Positions 1 through 7,265 of a stretch of DNA of 64,000 bases are shown in pieces. Both the position numbers and the translations under genes were made by a program. The stretch comes from Thiothrix sp. (GTDB lineage Bacteria > Pseudomonadota > Gammaproteobacteria > Thiotrichales > Thiotrichaceae). The stretch is taken from positions 1 through 64,000 of the forward strand of contig JAGRJD010000014.1 in the NCBI GenBank assembly GCA_020442915.1, written 5' to 3'. A model generated the notes under the pieces. It saw only the letters and a list, made by a program, of their open reading frames with translations, had not been told where the DNA came from and did no database searches. Within the stretch, counting starts at the first letter, position 1, and every line of letters begins with the position of its first letter.

Positions 1-2006
1 TTGTAATAATCCGTTGCTGGCATATTGCTTAGAGAACGTTGAATTTTGCGGATAACTTTTGTTTTTACTCTTTTTCCATCTGCTAACTTTTGTAACAAAT
101 CTTTCAGTTCTTCATCAGTTTGATATTTGTCATTTTTAAAGTTGTCCAATTCCTTTTCTGCCAATTGAGTCAAAAGAATTTTGTATGATATGATTTCTTC
201 TTTGGAAAGTTCGCCTTTATCACTTAGTCTGAAATTTTCTAAGCTGAGAAAATTAAGTGTATGATTTGATTGCTGTAAGTTGATGGTTACTTCACGGAAT
301 ATTAATGGAGCGATTAACTTCTCATTTTTAGTTATTGTATTGGAAACCGATACTACCGTGCCAAATTGTCCATTGAAAATCTTTTTCGGTTCAGCAAAAG
401 GGTCGTTTTCATCTTCAACTCTTATGTTGTTTCCAAAAATAACTAAATCACCTTTTGTTAAGTCGTTCCCGTTTCTAAGGATTGAGTTTTTTATCCAGAA
501 ATTTACTTTCTGAGCCTCAAAATTTGAGTAACAAAGAATATGTGAGCTTGAAGATGATTTCAAAGAATTTTCAATTCTTTCTCTTAATTCATCCTTTGAT
601 AAGATATTCAAATAATTAGAAATCTCAAATTTTAAGTCGTTAAAGGACTGGTTACGAATGCAATTGACGGCTTTTAATCCTTCCGCAACAATCGGAGATT
701 TGTTTTCCTTATCAATAAGTTGAAATGCTTTAGCTTCAAAGTTGTATTCATCACTTAAATATTCAGGGTTGAGTGAGGACTCTTCTTTTTTGCCAATTGA
801 AAGTTGAAAGCTGTCTCCAATGAAAATAATTTTTCGTTTTGAATTTTTTAAGTCAGCAAACTCAATAAAATCCTTCAATAACTTGCCTGAGCCAAATCGC
901 AAGTCAATAGATTGGTGGTAATTATCAGAAATCAGATGAGATTCATCCACTATGAAAATTGCTTCTTCTGTATCGTCAGACTTTTTACGTGGAACAACTT
1001 CTATGTCTATTTTGTCTTCGTCTTTATTTTCAATTTCTTCTTTTTCTTCGGCTTCTGAATGAGTAATGTTCCCGCCGTATATGTAAGAATAGATACTGTC
1101 AAATTCTAAGCTTGTATTCTTCAATAAGTTGTTGGCAACTCGTCCAGATGAAGCAAATATCTTGGCTTCTGGAATTTGATTATTATATGCTAAATCCTGT
1201 ATAAATGGAATCAAATGCGTTTTACCACTTAAAGATGTTCCTTGAAGTACAAAAAAACGTTTGTCTTCTGATTTTATGAAGGATTCGATTTCTTGAAGTG
1301 CTGACTTCTGGTCAGGGTACAGATTTTCAAAATCTAACTCCGTTTCATAAGTGGTGAAATCGGTTGTTTTTCCATAATACTCAGAAAGGTCAAAGATGTC
1401 TGCCCTGAAAGCCTCTTTGAATACATCATAGGATTCTTTTGTTAAAGAAACTTCTTTATCAGAAATGTCAATAATGTCTTTGATTTTTTCAAGGTAATTA
1501 GTTTTGTCAATTATGAAGAAGTTAAGCTCTTCTTTGGGCGGAATGCTTCCAATTAGTTCAATTGGTTTTTGGAAACAAACTATTCGTACAGAGTGATAAG
1601 GGTTGAGGCAGTCTGATGTTGGCAATCTGTCTAATATTTGGGTTTCGACAACTTTTATGAATCGGTCTTTTTGATTTTTTAGTTGAATGAAAGGATTGAT
1701 GGAGCTACCACCTTTAATTATTTCACCTTTTTCATTAGTCCACTTGCCAAAATCAAATTCTAATTTTGAATTTTTTGGTAATGTTATTTTTCCGCCAAAA
1801 TTTTTAAAGTCAATGATACATACTGTTTTTTTAGTAATCAGCAATGCATCAATTTGAAGTCTTTTTTCAGCTTCACATTCAGAGTGTGCAATTAGAAGTC
1901 CGTCAAGTGCGTACTTATCAAATAAGTTTTTAAGGTTTTCTGTAAATTCTCTAAAGAAAGTGTTTTCGTAATTCTTGGCCGCTGTTCCTTTTCTTATTTC
2001 AAGCAT
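1..2006 (-). CDS. NERD-domain nuclease fused to SF1 helicase (partial, runs off left edge)
   Basis: An open frame of 668 residues starts at ATG 2006, 8 bases after an AGGA, and has no stop before the window edge, so the C-terminus is missing. Residues 1-150 look like a NERD (nuclease-related) domain: QIDALLI (Asp53) and IIDFKNFGG (Asp66, Lys68) fit a PD-(D/E)xK core. A helicase follows: Walker A GTSLSGKT at 256-263, Walker B DESH at 354-357, and motif III GDSFQ at 397-401, as in DUF2075/UvrD-like superfamily 1 proteins. The family occurs in phage-defence settings, so a nucleic-acid-cleaving defence role is inferred. The DNA is far more AT-rich than the chromosome to the right, which points to transfer. 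It lies downstream of the attC at 2262-2333. Confidence 0.85.
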   Translation of the reverse strand, partial: MLEIRKGTAAKNYENTFFREFTENLKNLFDKYALDGLLIAHSECEAEKRLQIDALLITKKTVCIIDFKNFGGKITLPKNSKLEFDFGKWTNEKGEIIKGGSSINPFIQLKNQKDRFIKVVETQILDRLPTSDCLNPYHSVRIVCFQKPIELIGSIPPKEELNFFIIDKTNYLEKIKDIIDISDKEVSLTKESYDVFKEAFRADIFDLSEYYGKTTDFTTYETELDFENLYPDQKSALQEIESFIKSEDKRFFVLQGTSLSGKTHLIPFIQDLAYNNQIPEAKIFASSGRVANNLLKNTSLEFDSIYSYIYGGNITHSEAEEKEEIENKDEDKIDIEVVPRKKSDDTEEAIFIVDESHLISDNYHQSIDLRFGSGKLLKDFIEFADLKNSKRKIIFIGDSFQLSIGKKEESSLNPEYLSDEYNFEAKAFQLIDKENKSPIVAEGLKAVNCIRNQSFNDLKFEISNYLNILSKDELRERIENSLKSSSSSHILCYSNFEAQKVNFWIKNSILRNGNDLTKGDLVIFGNNIRVEDENDPFAEPKKIFNGQFGTVVSVSNTITKNEKLIAPLIFREVTINLQQSNHTLNFLSLENFRLSDKGELSKEEIISYKILLTQLAEKELDNFKNDKYQTDEELKDLLQKLADGKRVKTKVIRKIQRSLSNMPATDYY

Positions 2007-2028
2007 TTTGTTATTTCCTTATTCGGTT

Positions 2029-2256
2029 TCAGTCGAGCGTTGGTAACAAAACAGGTTGTTTTAGTTTTTCGGTATTGATTTTATGTGTCAGCAAAAACCA
2101 AATGTACCTATTTGCGCGTTGACTTTCTTTGTATGCCGCAAAACGACCGTGTATAGCTACTGTTCTTGTACCGCCAAATTGAAGAGGTAAGCATAATTCT
2201 TTATATTTTTCTTTTATCATTTTTGCTTTTTTACTCAAAAAATTATCGGTTGCCAT
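2029..2256 (-). CDS. Hypothetical 75-residue ORF at start of second cassette
   Basis: This short lysine-rich frame begins MATDNFLSKKAKMIKEKYKE just inside the second cassette. A longer version starting at 2343 would simply translate the attC, so ATG 2256 is preferred. There is no clear Shine-Dalgarno sequence. I do not recognise the product. It ends 22 bases before the NERD-helicase start and could be a leader, a decayed gene or non-coding sequence. Confidence 0.25.
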   Translation of the reverse strand: MATDNFLSKKAKMIKEKYKELCLPLQFGGTRTVAIHGRFAAYKESQRANRYIWFLLTHKINTEKLKQPVLLPTLD

Positions 2257-2261
2257 TTTAT

Positions 2262-2333
2262 GTATAACGCCCGCATTTGCGGCTGGTTTGGAGCGCAGCG
2301 GAAAACCAGTCCGACAACATGCGCTTGTTACAT
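2262..2333 (-). other. Integron attC recombination site
   Basis: Read on the minus strand, the site begins with ATGTAAC (2333-2327) and ends with GTTATAC (2268-2262). The outer arms TAACaagCGCATgTTGtCGG and the complement of the right side, TAACgccCGCATtTG-CGG, align with the extra base typical of an attC L box. The centre forms a CTGGTTT/AAACCAG hairpin. ATGTAAC is the exact complement of GTTACAT, which begins the cassette at 3032, as expected for the two ends of one cassette. The stop codon of the HEPN gene overlaps the first base of the site. Confidence 0.88.
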
Positions 2334-3031
2334 TACGCTGCACTTTTTAGCAACTTAACTACATCTTGGTAAAATGCTGAAGCAATGGTTATTGCACCAA
2401 GCTTCAGCCTCGTCGTTTTAACAACGTCAGCATTGTATATTTTCTTTAATTGATCGAGGTCGATCTGCGATATATGAGAATTACCCCCACCATGTACCAC
2501 AGCATTACGCCTTGAATACAACCAATCGGCATAACCGCAAATTGAAGTAGGAACCTTATTGTTGGGCGGAGTAAACTTAGCAAGGATTTTGCCAGTGGAT
2601 ATATTAACCCTGCGCTTATTCTTAAAGTTGCTATCTTCACCAAATACTTGAAATAGCTTCTCTAGTTTCAAAGAGTGCCTATTCCTTAAAACTCCATTTC
2701 TCAATACATTTTGCACGCGTAGCTCGACTACTTGATGAATATTGTCACCGTTCATTAGTAGTTTTAAAACGTCAGATTCAGTAACGGGAGAATCAAGTTT
2801 TTTAAGTGCATCGTCTAGCAGATTGTCATGCATTGAGTTGGATATAAAGGTTTTGTCGATCATATAGTCGAAACGATCAACCAAATTTGTATACACCAGC
2901 TTCTGCAAATGCTTTCTGCTACCCTCTGCCAATCCCTCTAGTTCGTCAGTGGCTTCTTTGACCTCTTGCTTAAGAAATTTCTCAAATTCGTTTATATGAG
3001 TTAAGTCCATGAACTCTCCCTAGTAATGTAA
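2268..3031 (-). mobile_element. Complete integron gene cassette (764 bp) carrying a HEPN gene
   Basis: The cassette runs from the TT of the G/TTACAT core (crossover between 3032 and 3031) to the G before TTATAC (2268). It contains one ORF, a start codon 22 bases inside the cassette, and its own attC at the 3' end. This is the standard one-gene cassette plan. Its ATGTAAC/GTTACAT arms match perfectly, so both borders can be placed to the base. No integrase gene is visible on either side. Confidence 0.82.
2333..3010 (-). CDS. Cassette-encoded HEPN-domain protein, putative ribonuclease
   Basis: The 225-residue, largely helical protein contains YSRRNAVVHGGG near its C-terminus. Arg168 to His173 gives the R-x4-H motif, with Asn after Arg, that marks catalytic HEPN ribonucleases. 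Many HEPN proteins are toxins or phage-defence effectors that cut RNA; that role here is inference. The start at 3010 follows GGGAGAG. The gene is the only ORF of its cassette and lacks an obvious antitoxin partner, unless the protein acts alone or with the neighbouring NERD-helicase. Codon use and AT content differ from the chromosomal genes to the right. Confidence 0.72.
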   Translation of the reverse strand: MDLTHINEFEKFLKQEVKEATDELEGLAEGSRKHLQKLVYTNLVDRFDYMIDKTFISNSMHDNLLDDALKKLDSPVTESDVLKLLMNGDNIHQVVELRVQNVLRNGVLRNRHSLKLEKLFQVFGEDSNFKNKRRVNISTGKILAKFTPPNNKVPTSICGYADWLYSRRNAVVHGGGNSHISQIDLDQLKKIYNADVVKTTRLKLGAITIASAFYQDVVKLLKSAA

Positions 3032-3044
3032 CAGTGTGTTATAC
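3026..3044 (-). other. attI-like simple recombination site
   Basis: On the minus strand GTATAAC (3044-3038) and GTTACAT (3032-3026) form inverted arms around a 5-base spacer. The crossover G/TT falls where the first cassette begins. This resembles the simple core of attI sites, where cassettes enter. It lies 78 bases past the comM stop codon. It could instead be a secondary integration site or the remnant of an earlier attC. Confidence 0.5.
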
Positions 3045-3121
3045 GGAAACTATGTCGAACAGAATAGGAAGCCTCTGCCCAAGCAATGAGCAACTGCACT
3101 GTCTGTCGCAATAGGCAGCCT

Positions 3122-4636
3122 TCACCCGCCCGATGCCGCCAGCCGGTCCATGGCCCGATACGATAGTGCCTCCGACAGATGCCGGGTCTGGATCGGCTCC
3201 ACCCCGTCCAGATCGGCAATGGTGCGCGCCACCTTGAGAATGCGGTGGTAGGCACGGGCTGACAGCCGGAACTGCTCCATGGCATGGCTCAGCAGCTTGC
3301 GGTCGCGGCTGGCCAGCGGGCAGTAACGGTCCACCTCACCGGCTCCGAGTGCACTGTTGGTTTTCTGCTGGCGCTGTGCCTGTACCGCCCGCGCCTGCAA
3401 TACCCGTGCTCTCACCACAGCACTGCTTTCGCCCCCTTCCAGGGATTGCAGGTCATCCTGCTTCACCCGTGGGACATCCACCTGCAGATCAATGCGGTCC
3501 AGAAAGGGCGCAGAAATACGGGTACGGTGGCGTTTCTGCTGTTCAGGGGTACACTCGCAATTGGCATGCAGGTCACAGGCCCGCCCCTGCGGACAGGGGT
3601 TCATGGCGGCAATGAGCTGAAAACGGGCCGGATAGGTGGCCTGGCGGGCCGCCCGTGACAGGGTGATGCGCCCGGTCTCCAGCGGCTCACGCAGCACATC
3701 CAGCACCTTGCGGTCGAATTCGGTCAGTTCATCCAGAAACAGGATCCCGTTATGGGCCAGTGAAATCTCCCCCGGCCTGACCTGTGCCCCGCCACCGACC
3801 AGTGCCACCCCGGACGAGGTGTGGTGCGGCTCCCGTACCGGACGCAGCCCCCAGTCCTGCATGGAAAACCCCTGGTTGCTGACCGAGGCGACGGTCGCCG
3901 TTTCCAGCGCTTCAGTCTCGTCCAGCTCCGGCAGGATGGTCGCCAGACGGGTGGCGAGCATGGTTTTGCCAGTACCGGGCGGCCCCACCATCAGCAGGTT
4001 GTGTCCGCCAGCCGCCGCAATTTCCAGTGCCCGCCGGGCGGAAAACTGGCCCTTGACCTCGCTCAGGTCAACCGGGTACTGCCTGGCTGCCGTCTGCAGC
4101 GCCTGATCCCGGCGTGGCAACACTGCATCCCCCTGCAGGTGCGCCACCACTGCACGCAGGGTCAGGGCCGGATGCACGGACAGTGCCCGAATCAGGCCTG
4201 CTTCGCCGGCATTGTCTTCCGCCACCACCAGCGCCCGCCCGTTCTGGCTGGTTGCCACCGCACTGGGCAATACCCCCCTTACACCCCGCAGCCCCCCGGC
4301 CAGCGACAGTTCGGCCACAAACTCATATTGCGCCAGGGTATCCCGGCACAGCTGTTCACTCGCAGCCAGAATCCCGAGCGCAATCGGCAGGTCAAAACGC
4401 CCGCCATCCTTGGGAATGTCAGCCGGGGCCAGATTGACGGTAATGCGCTTGACCGGGAAGGCAAAGCCGGAATTGGTGATTGCAGCCCGCACCCGGTCAC
4501 GGCTTTCCTTCACCGCCGTTTCCGGCAGGCCGACAATGGAAAAGCCCGGCAGGCCATTGGCCAGATGGACCTCCACGCTCACCAGCGGAGACTCAAGGCC
4601 CGCATTGGTGCGGCTGAAAACAATGGCCAGACTCAT
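3122..4636 (-). CDS. comM: ComM/YifB-family AAA+ helicase (natural transformation)
   Basis: The 504-residue protein has the usual length for ComM, a hexameric ATPase that extends incoming single-stranded DNA during transformation (Mg-chelatase-like family). An N-terminal Lon-protease-like domain spans about 1-170. Walker A GPPGTGKT is at 218-225 and Walker B FLDEL at 300-304. Cysteines 348, 354, 360 and 362 form a likely metal cluster. The family-typical start MSLAIVFSRT at 4636 is chosen over an upstream in-frame start at 4681. Integron-type cassettes sit immediately after its stop codon, which suits a gene whose product handles acquired DNA, although the link may be coincidence. Confidence 0.95.
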   Translation of the reverse strand: MSLAIVFSRTNAGLESPLVSVEVHLANGLPGFSIVGLPETAVKESRDRVRAAITNSGFAFPVKRITVNLAPADIPKDGGRFDLPIALGILAASEQLCRDTLAQYEFVAELSLAGGLRGVRGVLPSAVATSQNGRALVVAEDNAGEAGLIRALSVHPALTLRAVVAHLQGDAVLPRRDQALQTAARQYPVDLSEVKGQFSARRALEIAAAGGHNLLMVGPPGTGKTMLATRLATILPELDETEALETATVASVSNQGFSMQDWGLRPVREPHHTSSGVALVGGGAQVRPGEISLAHNGILFLDELTEFDRKVLDVLREPLETGRITLSRAARQATYPARFQLIAAMNPCPQGRACDLHANCECTPEQQKRHRTRISAPFLDRIDLQVDVPRVKQDDLQSLEGGESSAVVRARVLQARAVQAQRQQKTNSALGAGEVDRYCPLASRDRKLLSHAMEQFRLSARAYHRILKVARTIADLDGVEPIQTRHLSEALSYRAMDRLAASGG

Positions 4637-4920
4637 GTTGTTATTCTCGCTGGTAAATGGGAACGACAGGACCGAAAACACCAGCCTGTGGCCCTGCTTC
4701 CCATCCCGGTTATTTTTCTCTCAAGCCATTTTGCTACCAGCCCGTCATCAGCTCAAGCCTGATACGATGAATGGATTTCATGCAAAGGCTCCCGCCGCTT
4801 ACGGCGTCATGACATTTGGTCCCGGATTCCGTTCCGGCTGACCGGGGGACAGATTCTCCGGCACGCCCGAATTGCTATAAGTAACACGCATACACTCTAT
4901 TTCATCAGGGCAGCTTATCC

Positions 4921-5163
4921 ATGAACTCCAGAGCAACCAGCCTGACACTGGCCTTTGTTATCGGTATGGTCTTGGGCAGCATTTTGCTGGCATTGATCAC
5001 CGGCACTTCCGCCACCACCCACAGTGCAACGGCAATTGACCCACATCTGGTCAGCGCCCTGTGGCGCTTGCTGTCCAATCTGCTGCTGGCCGGGGTGGCA
5101 GCAGCACTTTTCACCCTGCTGTTTTCACGGATCGTGCTGCTGATACTTTTCAGCAGGGACTGA
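4921..5163 (+). CDS. Small two-helix membrane protein
   Basis: This 80-residue frame has two hydrophobic segments, about 8-28 and 50-76, joined by a Thr/Ser/His-rich loop, so it should sit in the inner membrane with both ends on the same side. A weak AGGG lies upstream, and a TATAAG (-10-like) sequence is about 40 bases before the start. I do not recognise a family. It stands alone between divergent comM and the deaminase gene, 96 bases upstream of the latter, and could share its transcript. Confidence 0.55.
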   Translation: MNSRATSLTLAFVIGMVLGSILLALITGTSATTHSATAIDPHLVSALWRLLSNLLLAGVAAALFTLLFSRIVLLILFSRD

Positions 5164-5259
5164 ATTCAACCCACGAGAGCGGCTGTATCAAGGTGCCTTT
5201 CCCGCCCTGCCGGTGTACGTTATCCTGTTTTCATCACCACGTTATCAACAGGAGACCGC

Positions 5260-6282
5260 ATGAGTACTCTGGCCCGGCAGCTGATTGCACACCTGCCCAA
5301 AACCGAACTGCACCTGCACATCGAAGGCACACTGGAGCCGGCCATGCTGCTGCAGCTGGCGCAACGCAACCGGATCACCCTGCCCTATAGCGATGTCGGG
5401 GCGGTACAGGCAGCCTATGAATTCGACTGCCTGCAGGATTTCCTTGATCTCTACTACCTCGGCATGTCAGTGCTGATGCATGAACAGGATTTCTACGACC
5501 TGACCTGGGCCTATCTGGAGCGGGTGGCAGCGGATTCGGTACACCATGTAGAGATATTTTTTGATCCACAGGCTCACATGGCGCGTGGAATCGCTTTTGA
5601 AACCGTACTCGCCGGTATCACCCGTGCACTGGCGGAGGGCCGGGAGGCATTCGGCATCAGCTCACGCCTGATCATGTGTTTTTTGCGTCACCTGCCGGAA
5701 GAACAGGCCTTTGATGTGCTGGAACAGGCCTGCCGGTACAAGGAACACATTTTCGGCGTCGGACTCGACTCCTCCGAGCGCGATTTCCCGCCCGCCAATT
5801 TCAGCCGCGTGTATGCACGTGCGCGTCAGGAAGGCTTCGTACCGGTGGCCCATGCCGGTGAAGAAGGCCCGGCAGCCTATGTGCAGTCGGCCCTGGATGA
5901 CCTTCAGGTCCGGCGCATTGACCATGGCAATCATGCCCTGGATGATGCCGCCCTGACTGCGCGACTGGTGCGTGAACAGATACCGCTGACCATGTGCCCG
6001 CTGTCCAACCTGCGCCTGAAAGTCATCAGCGACATGCGCCAGAACCCGGTCAAAAGGGCACTGGCGCTGGGGCTGCTGGTAACGGTCAACTCGGATGATC
6101 CCTCCTATTTCGGCGGCTATGTCAATGACAATTACCGCGCCCTTCACGAGGCACTGGGTTTGTCCGAGCGGGAGCTGGTGACACTGGCACAGAACTCGTT
6201 CCGGGCCGCCTTTCTGGATGACAGCGCCAGACAGGCCGGGCTGGACGCCATCGCAGCCTGTGCCGGAAAACTGGGGGCCTGA
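5260..6282 (+). CDS. Adenine/adenosine deaminase family protein, adenine-deaminase type
   Basis: The metal-dependent amidohydrolase has 340 residues. Metal ligands His18 and His20 lie in ELHLHIEGTLEP. HAGEEGPAAY, RIDHGNHA, MCPLSNLRLKV and VNSDDPSYFGGY follow in order. These motifs match the adenine aminohydrolase branch (fungal Aah1 and Pseudomonas PA0148 type) better than E. coli Add, so adenine to hypoxanthine in purine salvage is the likely reaction. AGGAGA precedes the ATG. The C-terminus is slightly longer than PA0148. Substrate choice between adenine and adenosine is not proven by sequence. Confidence 0.9.
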   Translation: MSTLARQLIAHLPKTELHLHIEGTLEPAMLLQLAQRNRITLPYSDVGAVQAAYEFDCLQDFLDLYYLGMSVLMHEQDFYDLTWAYLERVAADSVHHVEIFFDPQAHMARGIAFETVLAGITRALAEGREAFGISSRLIMCFLRHLPEEQAFDVLEQACRYKEHIFGVGLDSSERDFPPANFSRVYARARQEGFVPVAHAGEEGPAAYVQSALDDLQVRRIDHGNHALDDAALTARLVREQIPLTMCPLSNLRLKVISDMRQNPVKRALALGLLVTVNSDDPSYFGGYVNDNYRALHEALGLSERELVTLAQNSFRAAFLDDSARQAGLDAIAACAGKLGA

Positions 6283-6293
6283 AAAAACAGGAA

Positions 6294-6336
6294 GGGTGAC
6301 AGCCGGGATTGTTATTGGGGTTGTCGGCTGTCACCC
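6294..6336 (+). terminator. 12-bp stem hairpin downstream of the deaminase gene
   Basis: GGGTGACAGCCG pairs perfectly with CGGCTGTCACCC across a 19-base loop, starting 12 bases after the deaminase stop. No T-run follows, so it may be an RNA-stabilising or Rho-assisted structure rather than a classic intrinsic terminator. Confidence 0.55.
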
Positions 6337-6425
6337 GTCGGGGCTTGTTGTTATGGTTGTGACCCGATCATGGGGCTTATTGTTATGGTTGTGGCCCGGT
6401 CATTAGGGATTGTTGTTATTGTTCT
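6336..6425. repeat. Degenerate ~30-bp tandem repeat, three copies
   Basis: Three units begin at about 6336, 6365 and 6397. The first two share GGGGCTT(G/A)TTGTTATGG followed by TTGTG(A/G)CC; the third is more diverged. Unit length drifts between 29 and 32 bases. No function is evident. Confidence 0.65.
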
Positions 6426-6447
6426 GTTTGTTATTCTGCTTCTGACA

Positions 6448-6467
6448 ACAGCAGTTGCAACTGCTGT
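6448..6467. repeat. 20-bp perfect palindrome
   Basis: ACAGCAGTTG is followed directly by its reverse complement CAACTGCTGT. It could be a dimeric regulator site or a hairpin. A run of seven T lies 11 bases downstream. Confidence 0.75.
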
Positions 6468-6470
6468 GCC

Positions 6471-6499
6471 AATTTAATTTTTTTATTAAAAATTAAATT
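6471..6499. repeat. AT-only 12-bp inverted repeat
   Basis: AATTTAATTTTT and AAAAATTAAATT flank the loop TTATT. The element begins three bases after the 20-bp palindrome and carries T-rich and A-rich runs on both strands, so it could help end transcription from either converging gene. Confidence 0.7.
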
Positions 6500-6539
6500 G
6501 ATTTAAATTAATAAACAGTTACTTATAGAAAGGTTCTAA

Positions 6540-6566
6540 GTCAGACTGTCAACATGTCAGACTGTC
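6540..6566. repeat. 11-bp direct repeat GTCAGACTGTC, 16 bp apart
   Basis: Two exact copies at 6540-6550 and 6556-6566 are spaced about one and a half helical turns apart, followed by a related TCTGAC. This could be a paired protein-binding site, but no promoter faces away from it. Confidence 0.5.
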
Positions 6567-6631
6567 ACAATCTGACCCTTCTGTTGTTCAGGGCTGACAC
6601 AGGCGACCGGACAGAAGTGACAAAACCCTGA

Positions 6632-7234
6632 TTAACGGCTGGCGGTCAGTAGAAACAGCGGGTAATCACGCCCGTGCCGGTACATGGTGCTGGCGGTACT
6701 GAAAGTCACATCACGGAATCCGGCCTGTGCCGCACTGTCGCCAAAGGCCGTGCGTTCAAAGCCGAAATGAAACACGCCGGTGTCTTCAGCATGGAATTTG
6801 CCATCCTCCTGATCCAGATCGGCAATGGCAATGAAACCACCTGGCCGGACCAGCTGGTAAAACCGGGAAAACATGAGGCCGATTTCACGGATATGATGCA
6901 TGGTCATGGAGGAAATGATGCCATCAAAGGTTTCATTCATGGCTGTCTGCTCCAGGTCCAGCTGCGCAATCGCCAGCTCGCAGCCCAGCTGCGGACGTTT
7001 CTGCTCCAGCTGCGCGATCATGGCCGGAGAAACATCAACCGCCGTGATTTTCCCCACATGCGGGGCAATACGCTCCAGCAGCAGGCCGGTACCAGCCCCG
7101 AAATCCATCAGGTGCATGGACCGCTCCAGTTTCACCCCACGGATGATCGCCTCAGCAATATTGCCGACATTATCGACCCGCTCCCGGCTCTGATCATACT
7201 GCCCGGCCTTGGCCGCAAAAAAATCCCTGCTCAT
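6632..7234 (-). CDS. Class I SAM-dependent methyltransferase
   Basis: The 200-residue protein has the SAM-binding motif I MDFGAGTG at 43-50, followed by ITAVDVSPAMI (acidic ribose-binding Asp), ISSMTMHH and LVRPGGFIAIADLD, in the order of a Rossmann-type methyltransferase (UbiE/Coq5-like class). GGAGGAG in front of ATG 7234 fixes the start; the longer frame to 7471 overlaps the upstream gene and is rejected. The substrate cannot be told. It is the last gene of a long minus-strand run, 31 bases after the exported protein gene. Confidence 0.85.
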   Translation of the reverse strand: MSRDFFAAKAGQYDQSRERVDNVGNIAEAIIRGVKLERSMHLMDFGAGTGLLLERIAPHVGKITAVDVSPAMIAQLEQKRPQLGCELAIAQLDLEQTAMNETFDGIISSMTMHHIREIGLMFSRFYQLVRPGGFIAIADLDQEDGKFHAEDTGVFHFGFERTAFGDSAAQAGFRDVTFSTASTMYRHGRDYPLFLLTASR

Positions 7235-7265
7235 CGATCCTGCTCCTCCGAGACAAAAGCCTGAA

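Larger units (their letters stand above)
6283..6631. other. Structured non-coding region between convergent genes
   Basis: This 349-bp stretch between the deaminase (+) and the methyltransferase (-) holds no credible ORF. It contains a long hairpin, about three degenerate 30-bp repeats, a 20-bp perfect palindrome, an AT-only 12-bp inverted repeat, and an 11-bp direct repeat, each listed separately. The centre (about 6470-6530) is almost pure A/T, unlike anything nearby. Confidence 0.7.

Noticed and set aside
2029-2343. 104-residue ORF starting at 2343
   Set aside because: Its first 29 codons are a translation of the attC site; only the part from 2256 could be a gene.
4212-4841. 209-residue plus-strand ORF opposite comM
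   Set aside because: Ser/Arg/Pro-rich frame antisense to the conserved comM coding region, typical of GC-rich shadow ORFs.
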